Below, piece after piece: positions 14,114 through 20,848 of a stretch of 20,848 nucleotides of DNA (the first letter of the stretch is position 1; the number at the start of each line of letters is the position of its first letter). The notes under the pieces were generated by a model. That model ran no database searches, was not told the DNA's origin, and was given only the letters and a program-made list of their open reading frames with translations. The DNA comes from an uncultured Lachnospiraceae bacterium (GTDB lineage Bacteria > Bacillota > Clostridia > Lachnospirales > Lachnospiraceae), in assembly GCA_937965795.1 (NCBI GenBank), contig CALCMD010000088.1, forward strand, positions 1-20,848, given 5' to 3'. The position numbers and the translations under genes are program-made.

Positions 14114-15121
14114 TTAATCCACTTCCAATTTCGCTGACTCCAATCCCAGCATGACCCGCGTTCCCTCTCCGACGACAGACGTAATCCGGATTTCGTGATT
14201 CAGCTTATTCAGGATACTTTTACACAGATACAGGCCGATACCCGTGGATTTCCTGTCAATACGGCCATTATACCCGGTAAATCCCTTCTCAAAAATGCGG
14301 GGCAAATCCTCCGGTGCGATTCCGATACCGGTATCCTCAATCACCAGCGTTTTCGGGGATTTCTCCTCCATATAGATGGAGATTTCTCCCTTTCTGGTGT
14401 ATTTAATGGCATTTGAGAGAAGCTGTTCCAATACAAAGACGAGCCACTTCTCATCCGTGATCACGGTAACGCCCAGCTCCTGATAATTTAAACGCAGCCG
14501 TTTTCGGATAAAGCTTTTCGAATATTTCCGCACCGCCTGCCTTACGATATCGTCCAGTGGATGCTGCCGGATTTTCAGATCGGCGCCCATTTCCTCCATC
14601 CGGAGGTATTGCAGCACCATCCCTACATATTCCTCCGTCTTAAAGAGCTGCTCCGAAAGCTCTTCTTTATCCGGGTTCTCTTCTGACTGAAGAAGCAGAC
14701 GCATGGCCGCCATCGGCGTCTTGACCTGGTGCACCCACATCGTATAATAATCCTTCATTTCTGTATATCTGCCATAATACTCCGACTCCAGCCGGCATTT
14801 ATACTGAAATACCTCTTCCAAAAGTTCCCGGTATTTCTCCTCCAGTGGATTTTCCGGCTCCGGAATCTTCTCAAGCGTAAGGAAAACATATTTCTTCGCC
14901 ATCTCAAGCTGCGCCATATGTTTCACAAATCTCCGGAAATCAAGCGCCATATAAATCCCGCCAAGAACGGTAAATAGAAGCAGACCATATCCTACGGAAC
15001 CAAGCGGAAGTTCTGAAAGTGAAAAAACTGCCAGGAATATCGTCATCCACAAAGCCGTCAGCATGATTGCTTTTCGATTCATTTTCAAGTAAGCTGTGAT
15101 ATTCTTTCTATTACTGTTCAA
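14114..15121 (-). CDS. BceS-like intramembrane-sensing histidine kinase
   Basis: 335 residues. Two closely spaced membrane helices (about 18-34 and 40-60) with only a few residues outside leave no extracellular sensor, so it must sense through the BceAB-like transporter, as is known for this family. Phosphoacceptor His131 lies in 'MWVHQVKTPMAAMRLLL'. The ATPase domain has 'EQLLSNAIKYTRKGEI', 'EDTGIGI', 'IFEKGFTG' and 'STGIGLYLCKSIL'. The TTG start at 15121 overlaps the regulator stop by 11 nt. It is preferred over the ATG at 15082 because the added 'ITAYLKMNRK' is the normal cytoplasmic lead-in and the ATG has no ribosome site. Confidence 0.92.
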   Translation of the reverse strand: MNSNRKNITAYLKMNRKAIMLTALWMTIFLAVFSLSELPLGSVGYGLLLFTVLGGIYMALDFRRFVKHMAQLEMAKKYVFLTLEKIPEPENPLEEKYRELLEEVFQYKCRLESEYYGRYTEMKDYYTMWVHQVKTPMAAMRLLLQSEENPDKEELSEQLFKTEEYVGMVLQYLRMEEMGADLKIRQHPLDDIVRQAVRKYSKSFIRKRLRLNYQELGVTVITDEKWLVFVLEQLLSNAIKYTRKGEISIYMEEKSPKTLVIEDTGIGIAPEDLPRIFEKGFTGYNGRIDRKSTGIGLYLCKSILNKLNHEIRITSVVGEGTRVMLGLESAKLEVD

Positions 15122-15785
15122 TGAAATACCCGATTCCTTTCTTTGTGGTGATAAAATCTTTCACGCCCGCTTCCTCCAGTTTTTTCCGAAGGCGGGTCAC
15201 ATTGACCGTCAGCGTATTGTCATCCACATAGCTGTCCGTTTCCCAGAGCCTCGTCATGATCTTATCCCGGCTCACGACATTACCTTTTTGCTCCATCAGA
15301 ATCTGTAAAATCTTAAATTCGTTTTTTGTCAGATCTACCTTCCTGTCCTCATAAAGCACCGTAGCGTCCGAAAGATTCAGGATAACTCCCCTGTGTTCAC
15401 AAAGCTGCGTCTGCCCGCCGAAATCATAGGTTCTTCGAAGCATGGCCTGAATCTTTGCCATCAGCACATTCAGATCAAACGGCTTTGCCACGAAATCATC
15501 GCCGCCCATATTGACCGCCATGACGATGTTCATATTATCAGAAGCAGAGGACAGAAAAACAATCGGCACGCGGGAAATCTGTCTGATCTGACTGCACCAG
15601 TGATACCCGTTGAAAAAGGGCAGGGAAATATCCATCAGTACAAGCTGCGGAGAAAAAGAAACGAACTCTGCCAGCACGTTCTTAAAATCCTCCGCACACC
15701 GCACTTCATACCCCCAGCCCTCCATATGCTTTCTGATGATCTCTGCAATCGTAATGTCATCCTCGACAATCATGATCCGGTACAT
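15111..15785 (-). CDS. BceR-like response regulator (OmpR family)
   Basis: 224 residues, with a GGAGGAG ribosome site. The receiver domain has 'IVEDD', phosphoacceptor D52 ('LVLMDISLPFFNGYHWC', strongly BceR-like), serines at 'FLSS' and K101 ('FVAKPFD'). The winged-helix domain ends 'DDNTLTVNVTRLRKKLEEAG...TTKKGIGYFIEQ'. It overlaps the kinase gene and probably binds the dyad sites upstream of the BceA-like gene. The gene lies 60 nt after the CPBP protease gene with no visible terminator, so it may be co-transcribed with the upstream LytTR operon. Confidence 0.95.
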   Translation of the reverse strand: MYRIMIVEDDITIAEIIRKHMEGWGYEVRCAEDFKNVLAEFVSFSPQLVLMDISLPFFNGYHWCSQIRQISRVPIVFLSSASDNMNIVMAVNMGGDDFVAKPFDLNVLMAKIQAMLRRTYDFGGQTQLCEHRGVILNLSDATVLYEDRKVDLTKNEFKILQILMEQKGNVVSRDKIMTRLWETDSYVDDNTLTVNVTRLRKKLEEAGVKDFITTKKGIGYFIEQ

Positions 15786-15845
15786 AGCTCCTCCTGCATA
15801 AAAACCACTTTTTGGAATCCTTTCCGTGTTTCTAACAGGTTCATT

Positions 15846-16898
15846 CTACCAGAATCTTTCCCCTTCGTCCAGCGGGTATCCCTTCGGCTGCCGCCGGAAA
15901 GGCTTTGCCAGAAGAAATCCTCCGAAAATCACGCCGTTCACCAGAAGAGCCGGCAGCAGATCCCCCCATGCGATATACTGGTTCTGAAAAGCCTCTGCCG
16001 AACCCCCGGAAAGAATTGCCGCCAGATTATTATTCAGAAAATGCAGGACGACCGGAACCCAGATATTCTGCGTTTTCATATACGCCCAGGCAAAGAAAAT
16101 CCCCAGAGAAATGCAGGTAATTAACTGTGCCGCAGCCATCGCCGGTCCCGTTTCCGTTGTATAGTAACAGAAGTCAAGGGGAAAATGCCAGAGTCCCCAG
16201 ACGATTCCCAGCACGATAACTCCTGCCCGCAGGCCAAACTTTTTCTGAAGCAGCGGCTGTAAATAATACCTCCATCCATACTCTTCCCCCAGAAAAGCGA
16301 TGTATACGAGAAAAAAATTTATGAACAGAGCCGCCAGGCCAATCCAGGTACCCGGACTTTCGGCAATCAGCAGAAACATGGATAACTGTCCGGTCAGAGC
16401 GCACGTAAGCGCCAGCCTGAGCACGAACAGGCCGATAAAAACAGCAATACAAACTACCGACGCCTTTGTGCTTTTCCACCCCAGCCCATAAGCTCTCCTT
16501 TTCTCTTTCCCTGCCGCCAGAAGAAGAATCCATCCAATCAGGCTTCCCCCGATCAAAACATACTGGCTGGCAAGATTCCACGCAGAAACTCCCGTCCCGG
16601 ATACGATAACCAGTTCATTCGGCAACAGAACGGACAGGATAGCGAGCGCAATCATGACCCCCGTAACCAGCAGAAAAAACCGGAAAAACCATTTCGGCAC
16701 GCCTGCGTCCTTTTTTCCCGTCAGCAGACAGCCAAGCATCACCCCGGCAGCCGGATACAGCATCTGGGCATTCGGAAATACATTCAAATTCATATGGTAT
16801 GTCACCCCATACCACATCAGAAGCCCCATCGCAAAGGTTATTCCATATGCAATAAAAACAAAGATCGCCAACTGCTTCTTCTCTGCGCTCCCTTTCAT
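15846..16898 (-). CDS. CPBP-family intramembrane protease (Abi/CAAX-like)
   Basis: 350 residues, about eight membrane segments, AGGAGGA ribosome site. The catalytic motifs of the CPBP family are intact: EEYGWR (E205, E206, R210), 'WGLWHFPLDF' (H238) and 'HFLNN' (H286, N290). Bacterial members include bacteriocin self-immunity proteins and peptide-processing proteases next to quorum-sensing regulators. It lies 19 nt after the DUF3887 lipoprotein gene and before a BceRS pair, so a role in immunity to, or maturation or destruction of, a peptide is plausible but inferred. Confidence 0.92.
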   Translation of the reverse strand: MKGSAEKKQLAIFVFIAYGITFAMGLLMWYGVTYHMNLNVFPNAQMLYPAAGVMLGCLLTGKKDAGVPKWFFRFFLLVTGVMIALAILSVLLPNELVIVSGTGVSAWNLASQYVLIGGSLIGWILLLAAGKEKRRAYGLGWKSTKASVVCIAVFIGLFVLRLALTCALTGQLSMFLLIAESPGTWIGLAALFINFFLVYIAFLGEEYGWRYYLQPLLQKKFGLRAGVIVLGIVWGLWHFPLDFCYYTTETGPAMAAAQLITCISLGIFFAWAYMKTQNIWVPVVLHFLNNNLAAILSGGSAEAFQNQYIAWGDLLPALLVNGVIFGGFLLAKPFRRQPKGYPLDEGERFW

Positions 16899-16917
16899 AG
16901 CTTCTTCCTCCTGTGCT

Positions 16918-17334
16918 CTACTTGATATAAAACTGCACCAGTTTCATGTTTTCATCAAAAGCAATCGTAAACTGTATGCTTCCATCGGCGTACTTTCCAA
17001 TCATGACGACGCCTCCAAACTGCTCTCCCGTCTTTTCATTTTCAGAGCCGACCGTAACCGTCTTTTCAACTTCCTGAAATTCGCCGCACCTTTCGAGATA
17101 CGGGTCGGATGCTTCAGCGAACTGCTCTGCCGTAAGGCTCTGCTTCAATTCCTCAGCTCCCATGTCAAGAATACCCTGGTAATCCCTTTCATTAAACAGC
17201 TCCACCGCTTTCATGGCTTCTTCTTTTACCGTTTCTTCGTCAAACTTATCCGGAAGTCCATTCTGCGAACATCCGGTTAAAAAAAGCGCAGCCAGTATTC
17301 CGGTTAACATCATCCTTCTCATTAATTTTTTCAT
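16918..17334 (-). CDS. DUF3887-like lipoprotein
   Basis: 138 residues. The signal has a lipobox LTGC (Cys22), so the protein is a membrane-anchored lipoprotein on the outer face. The rest ('EEAMKAVELFNERDYQGILDMG', 'LTAEQFAEASDPYLERCGEFQEVEKT', 'GGVVMIGKYADGSIQFTIAFDENMKLVQFYIK') matches the NTF2-like style of DUF3887, which in Firmicutes often occurs beside or fused to peptidases. The ribosome site is AGAAAGG. It lies 25 nt after the GHKL kinase gene and 19 nt before the CPBP gene, implying one transcript. It may sequester or present a peptide to the protease; this is an inference. Confidence 0.85.
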   Translation of the reverse strand: MKKLMRRMMLTGILAALFLTGCSQNGLPDKFDEETVKEEAMKAVELFNERDYQGILDMGAEELKQSLTAEQFAEASDPYLERCGEFQEVEKTVTVGSENEKTGEQFGGVVMIGKYADGSIQFTIAFDENMKLVQFYIK

Positions 17335-17359
17335 GATTTGTCACAACCTTTCTTTCTAT

Positions 17360-18604
17360 TTATTGCCCTGGAAACATCATGGTTACGGAAAAAATATTCC
17401 CTTCCCTCGACACTTCCAATTCCCCGTGGTATTTTTTCAGCGCCTGCCTTACGTTCTCCAGTCCCAGTCCCTCATGCCCTTCTTTTTTTCCATCTGCAAA
17501 AGTATTCCTGATCTTCACGACCGCAAAATCCTGTATCTGCTCTCCACGAATCCAGAGCCTGAAATCCTGCTGCCTTTTTCCGGCCTCCAGCGCATTATCC
17601 AGAAGATTGGCGAAAATCGTCGTGACGTCCATGTCTGAGAGAAATCCCAGGTCTACGCCGCCAAGCCCGCATTCCACCTGCTCCTTTGGCAGCCCTTTCA
17701 GCTTATCATTCAGCACGATATTCAGCATCCGGTTGTCCGAATAAAATTTCAGTCCCAGGGAATTCAGCATCTCATGGACGTCCGTAAAATAATCCTGCGT
17801 CTGCTCCAGACGGGCCGCCTGTTCCAGGGCATACATATGGTTTCGGATATCGTGAATGATTTTCCTGGACTGGCTATAGTTCTCCTCCAGCTCCATATAA
17901 TACTGATGCGTCAGCAAATTTTGCTTTTCCATCATTTCCACCTGATGTTTCAGCTCCCGATTTGCCGCCACATCATACCAGAAATACAGGCAGTAAAAAT
18001 TCATCACCAGCAGCATACCGCCAAATACGATCAGAAACCCATACCCATAACGGGCAAAAAAGACTTCTCCCGATACCAGATAGAGAAAAATCAGCGCTAT
18101 GCTGAATAAAGGAACGATCATCATCCCCCGCATCTTCAACCCCCGCCCGTCCTCGATATAGCGTTTTTTTAAGAGCTTCCCCAGAATCATCGTGGACAGA
18201 ATTAAAACAAACTGCTTCATCAGCATCAGTAAGCAGCCATACGTGTTCACCTCCAGGTAAAAGAATGAGGACAAATGAATCGTACAGAAAATTGCTATCA
18301 TCTGTGACAGATACATCGCTGCCATATAGATAAGCTGGTAGAGAAGTCCCGTCCGGCTTCTGTGGTACAGAAACCAGCCAATTCCCAGATAATACGGCGT
18401 AAGCACCACCATCGTAAGGGCGTCATCCCTTCCAAGATTCGGAAGAAGCACAGCCAGCAGCGCAAAGATTCCCCAACAGAGAATTTCCGCCCACTCATGC
18501 TTCTCTGTCTTTCTCGGAAGCATCCGCACCATGAAAATGGCGCACCCCGTAAAAACAGAGAGTTCGAGAATCACAAGAAAAAGTCCCAAAGCCAAATCTG
18601 TCAT
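17360..18604 (-). CDS. AgrC/GHKL-type sensor histidine kinase
   Basis: 414 residues. The ATG at 18604 overlaps the regulator stop (ATGA) and follows GGAGGAAAGG. The N-terminal half (about 1-210) is a polytopic membrane sensor of six or so helices, as in AgrC/ComD-type peptide receptors. A coiled linker then leads to phosphoacceptor H251 in 'SRKIIHDIRNHMYALEQ', the SpoOB/GHKL type. The ATPase domain has 'IFANLLDNALEAG' (about 330-342) and 'GLGLENVRQAL', ending in 'FSVTMMFPG'. Such kinases usually detect secreted peptides, yet no AgrD/AgrB-like or precursor gene is seen here, so the ligand may come from elsewhere or from other cells. Confidence 0.93.
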   Translation of the reverse strand: MTDLALGLFLVILELSVFTGCAIFMVRMLPRKTEKHEWAEILCWGIFALLAVLLPNLGRDDALTMVVLTPYYLGIGWFLYHRSRTGLLYQLIYMAAMYLSQMIAIFCTIHLSSFFYLEVNTYGCLLMLMKQFVLILSTMILGKLLKKRYIEDGRGLKMRGMMIVPLFSIALIFLYLVSGEVFFARYGYGFLIVFGGMLLVMNFYCLYFWYDVAANRELKHQVEMMEKQNLLTHQYYMELEENYSQSRKIIHDIRNHMYALEQAARLEQTQDYFTDVHEMLNSLGLKFYSDNRMLNIVLNDKLKGLPKEQVECGLGGVDLGFLSDMDVTTIFANLLDNALEAGKRQQDFRLWIRGEQIQDFAVVKIRNTFADGKKEGHEGLGLENVRQALKKYHGELEVSREGNIFSVTMMFPGQ

Positions 18605-19317
18605 GATTTTTTCCTTTCCTCCAGTCTTTTGGAAAAATAGCTCATCAGCTCCTGTTTCCACAGCTTCTGTTTTTTCTGGGACAGAGGAAGCTCCATACCG
18701 TTATCAAGGTAAATCTGGCTGCCTTTTACGTTTTTTACATGCTGCATATTTACCACAAAACTTTTGTGAGGCATGGAAAATCCGTATTCCTTCATCCGCT
18801 CATAAACCTCCCCGATGCGGTTTACCATAAAGTATTCTTCCCGTCCCGTCACAATCCGTATCCGTCGGTTGAAATACTCAAAATAATAAATCTCCTCCGT
18901 CGGCAGACACACCATCCCATCTACCGTCCGAAAGTCCAAAACCGTCATCTTTTCCGGGCTTTTCACATAGCGGAAAACCTCTTCCAGAGTACTGATCATG
19001 TTTTTATGGTTTACGGGCTTTAGCAGATATTGAAAAGCATGCACCGCAAAGGCTCCTGCCACATAGTCCCGGTATGCGGTGAGATAAACAATTTTCACTT
19101 CCCGGTCCATCTGGCGCACCGCCTTCCCCGTCTCGATTCCATTCATCCCTTCCATATCAATATCCAAAAAAACTGCATGATATGGCCTGTAATCAAAAAG
19201 AAGCTCCTCTCCCGAAGAAAAGCAGGAAACCTCCGTCTGGGGATTCCATTCCAAAATCAATCTCTGTACCTCGGAAACGATGTGCTCATCATCATCACAA
19301 ACTGCAATCCTGTACAT
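18601..19317 (-). CDS. LytTR-type response regulator (AgrA/ComE-like)
   Basis: 238 residues from ATG at 19317, preceded by AGAAAGGA. The longer frame to 19368 adds residues encoded by the promoter and is rejected. The receiver domain has 'VCDDDE', phosphoacceptor D52 ('AVFLDIDMEGMNG') and 'KPVNHK'. The LytTR DNA-binding domain (about 125-235) shows 'EIYYFEYFNRRIRIVT', 'FSMPHKSFVVNMQHVKNV' and 'LPLSQKKQKLWKQEL'. It is first in the operon with the GHKL kinase. Its target sites were not confidently found, though repeats flank its promoter. Confidence 0.94.
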   Translation of the reverse strand: MYRIAVCDDDEHIVSEVQRLILEWNPQTEVSCFSSGEELLFDYRPYHAVFLDIDMEGMNGIETGKAVRQMDREVKIVYLTAYRDYVAGAFAVHAFQYLLKPVNHKNMISTLEEVFRYVKSPEKMTVLDFRTVDGMVCLPTEEIYYFEYFNRRIRIVTGREEYFMVNRIGEVYERMKEYGFSMPHKSFVVNMQHVKNVKGSQIYLDNGMELPLSQKKQKLWKQELMSYFSKRLEERKKS

Positions 19318-19344
19318 TTTTCTCTTCCTTTCTGGCACACCCTC

Positions 19345-19373
19345 AGTATAATGTTCCGGCGCAGACAAGTAAA
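19345..19373 (-). promoter_or_regulatory. Promoter of the LytTR regulator operon
   Basis: On the minus strand TTTACT (19373-19368, 4/6 match) and TATACT (19350-19345, 5/6 match) are separated by exactly 17 nt, about 28 nt before the start codon. Two GCCGGAA direct copies (plus strand TTCCGGC at 19354-19360 and 19377-19383) flank the -35 with a 23-bp period and may be regulator sites. Confidence 0.6.
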
Positions 19374-19421
19374 GCCTTCCGGCATAAAAGACAAAAATTA
19401 TGTATTAAAAGAGCGGTTTGT

Positions 19422-19437
19422 TACAGAATTTGCTGTA
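19422..19437. promoter_or_regulatory. Short dyad in the divergent LytTR-pepT intergenic region
   Basis: TACAG-N6-CTGTA is a perfect 5-bp dyad about 50 bp upstream of the LytTR operon promoter and about 80 bp before pepT. It could be an operator for either gene; alone it is weak evidence. Confidence 0.25.
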
Positions 19438-19515
19438 TTCTCGTTTTTCTTTTTTTCCTGTTACTTTTGCTTTGGATAGGCTATACTATAAAAAACACCG
19501 AAAGGGACTGATAAC

Positions 19516-20742
19516 ATGAGAGCTTACGAAAGATTTTTAAAATATGCTGTTGTTATGACACCCAGTGATGAAGAAAGCGCTTCCACGCCCAGCAGCGCCT
19601 GTCAGTTCAGCCTTGCAGGACTATTGGCCAATGAAATGCGAGAGCTTGGAATTATGGATGTGACGGTGGATGAAAAATGCTATGTATACGGAAACATCCC
19701 CGCCACAAAAGGATTTGAGGACAGGATGCGTCTTGGCTTCATCGCACATATGGATACTGTGTCCGACTTTACAGAACACCAGATACATCCGCTGATTCAT
19801 GAAAACTATGACGGCGGCGCCCTTACGCTTGGTAACAGCGGCAGAAGCCTTGACCCCTCTGTCTTTTGCCATCTTCCGAGTCTCAAAGGAAAAACGCTGA
19901 TTACCAGCGACGGAACCACCATCCTCGGCGCGGACGACAAAGCAGGAATCGCTTCTATCCTGACGATGACAGAAGAACTTCTCGAAAAAAATCTGCCTCA
20001 TGGAAAAATCTGCATTGCGTTTACTCCGGATGAAGAAACAGGAAGAGGCGCGGATTTTTTTGATGTGGCGCATTTTGGGGCAGATTTTGCATACACAGTG
20101 GACGGTGGTGCGGAAGGCGGGATTGAATATGAAAATTTTAACGCCTGCGAAGCGCATTTTGACATAACCGGAATCAACGTCCATCCGGGAAGCGCCAAAA
20201 ATATCATGGTAAACGCAGGGGCCATCGCCTGTGAAATTCAATCCCTGCTGCCCAAAAAAGAAACGCCGGAGCATACGGAGGATTATGAGGGCTTTTATCA
20301 TCTGACAAAGCTAGAAGGAAGCTGCGAAAAAGCTGCCCTTTCCTATATCGTGCGGGATCACGATGCCGGAAACTTTGAAAAACGTAAACAGACGCTTCTG
20401 GAAATCGCCGCCTCCCTCAATCAAAAATACGGAGAAAATACCGTAATGCTTTACATCAAAGACCAATACCGGAATATGGCAGAAAAAATCCGCCCCTGTT
20501 TCCACCTGATCGAAAATGCGCAAAAAGCCTGCAAAAATGCCGGAGTAGAGCCGCACGTCCTTCCCATACGCGGCGGTACGGATGGCGCCAGACTGAGCTT
20601 TATGGGACTGCCATGCCCCAATCTGGGGACGGGGGGATATGCTTTCCACGGTCCCTATGAGCATATTACCGTGGAAGGAATGGATAAAGTCGTGGAAATT
20701 CTGAAAGAGATTGTTAAAATTTACAGCAAGAGGAAAGCATAG
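19516..20742 (+). CDS. pepT: Peptidase T (tripeptide aminopeptidase, M20B)
   Basis: 408 residues, the usual PepT length. It is a cytoplasmic zinc aminopeptidase that removes the N-terminal residue from tripeptides. All ligand and catalytic residues fall at the positions known for PepT: H78 and D80 ('FIAHMDTV'), D140 ('ILGADDKAG'), E173/E174 ('PDEETGRG'), D196 ('YTVDGG') and H378 ('GYAFHGPYEH'). 'PVRGGTDG' appears as 'PIRGGTDGARLS'. The ribosome site is GAAAGGG. A possible -10 TATACT lies at 19482-19487 without a clear -35. It is divergent from the LytTR operon. It probably serves peptide nutrition and may share regulation with the peptide-sensing genes; the latter is inference. Confidence 0.97.
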   Translation: MRAYERFLKYAVVMTPSDEESASTPSSACQFSLAGLLANEMRELGIMDVTVDEKCYVYGNIPATKGFEDRMRLGFIAHMDTVSDFTEHQIHPLIHENYDGGALTLGNSGRSLDPSVFCHLPSLKGKTLITSDGTTILGADDKAGIASILTMTEELLEKNLPHGKICIAFTPDEETGRGADFFDVAHFGADFAYTVDGGAEGGIEYENFNACEAHFDITGINVHPGSAKNIMVNAGAIACEIQSLLPKKETPEHTEDYEGFYHLTKLEGSCEKAALSYIVRDHDAGNFEKRKQTLLEIAASLNQKYGENTVMLYIKDQYRNMAEKIRPCFHLIENAQKACKNAGVEPHVLPIRGGTDGARLSFMGLPCPNLGTGGYAFHGPYEHITVEGMDKVVEILKEIVKIYSKRKA

Positions 20743-20848
20743 GCGGGCTTGCGCCGCTGTCAATTCTGGTTTGGCGGGGAGGTGGCTTACGCTGGACAGT
20801 TACGAAGCCGATGGTTTACAGGCTTACCCCGGACGTCGGAATACCTGC
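20743..20848. other. Unassigned right edge
   Basis: 106 bases after pepT, noticeably more GC-rich than the DNA before them. On the plus strand a frame is open from TTG 20749 or GTG 20782 (preceded by GGGGAGG) to the window edge. On the minus strand a frame entering from the edge stops at 20787 ('...NHRLRNCPA'). Neither is recognised, and the stretch is too short to decide between them or exclude non-coding sequence. The small GGCG/CGCC hairpin after the pepT stop lacks a T-tract. Confidence 0.3.

Noticed and set aside
15774..15845. Possible small peptide gene on the minus strand between the CPBP and BceR-like genes (MNLLETRKGF...)
   Set aside because: It has no clear ribosome site, runs into the regulator's start, and lacks a leader or double-glycine motif; likely chance.
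15393..16124. 243-residue plus-strand open frame opposite the BceR-like and CPBP genes
   Set aside because: It spans two real genes and their gap, and its composition is not protein-like.
19621..20301. 226-residue minus-strand open frame opposite pepT
   Set aside because: pepT has every catalytic residue in place, and the antisense frame has no recognisable features.
20742..20757. Hairpin after pepT as a terminator
   Set aside because: Only a 4-bp stem and no following T-tract.
1..20848. CRISPR array, tRNA, rRNA, insertion sequence or prophage genes
   Set aside because: No regularly spaced repeat array, RNA gene pattern, transposase or phage protein was seen on either strand.

Overview
The window looks like chromosomal DNA from a gut-type Lachnospiraceae member (Clostridia, Bacillota). 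Genes have strong AGGAGG/AGAAAGGA ribosome sites and frequent TTG starts. The genes present are typical of that group: a BceAB-type transporter with an intramembrane-sensing kinase, an AgrC/LytTR-type two-component pair, MalFG-like permeases with no local ATPase, and a DUF4143 ATPase. This placement is inferred from gene style and content; no rRNA or marker gene is present.

Left end (1-2270): a secreted protein with a Big_2-like Ig domain faces a DUF4143-type AAA ATPase. A 13-bp hairpin separates the two convergent genes. The ATPase has its own promoter region carrying three phased copies of an 11-mer.

Centre left (2278-9032, minus strand): a tightly packed five-gene operon. In order it encodes an 803-residue lipoprotein (propeller-like N-terminal half fused to a solute-binding domain), two MalF/MalG-type permeases, an HlyD-type adaptor with a very long coiled coil, and a short protein with MacB/FtsX-like topology. 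No ATPase gene is included. Import-type and export-type parts in one transcription unit make this the most unusual feature of the window.

Centre (9033-11224): an OmpR-family regulator and its histidine kinase are divergent from that operon. The intergenic region has two oppositely oriented pairs of TTTAGAGA-like direct repeats. Each pair has an 11-bp period, and each ends exactly 9 nt from a -10-like hexamer, one facing each operon. This strongly suggests that the regulator activates both its own operon and the five-gene operon.

Right (11214-19317, minus strand): eight co-oriented genes encode a LytTR regulator, a GHKL kinase, a DUF3887 lipoprotein, a CPBP intramembrane protease, a BceR-like regulator, a BceS-like kinase, a BceA-like ATPase and a BceB-like permease. 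They look like a peptide-antibiotic or peptide-signal sensing and resistance island. A perfect dyad lies upstream of the bceA-like gene. The kinase gene from the central block and the bceB-like gene overlap tail to tail by 11 bp.

Right end (19516-20742, plus strand): peptidase T (pepT) is divergent from the LytTR operon. The last 106 bases are not assigned.
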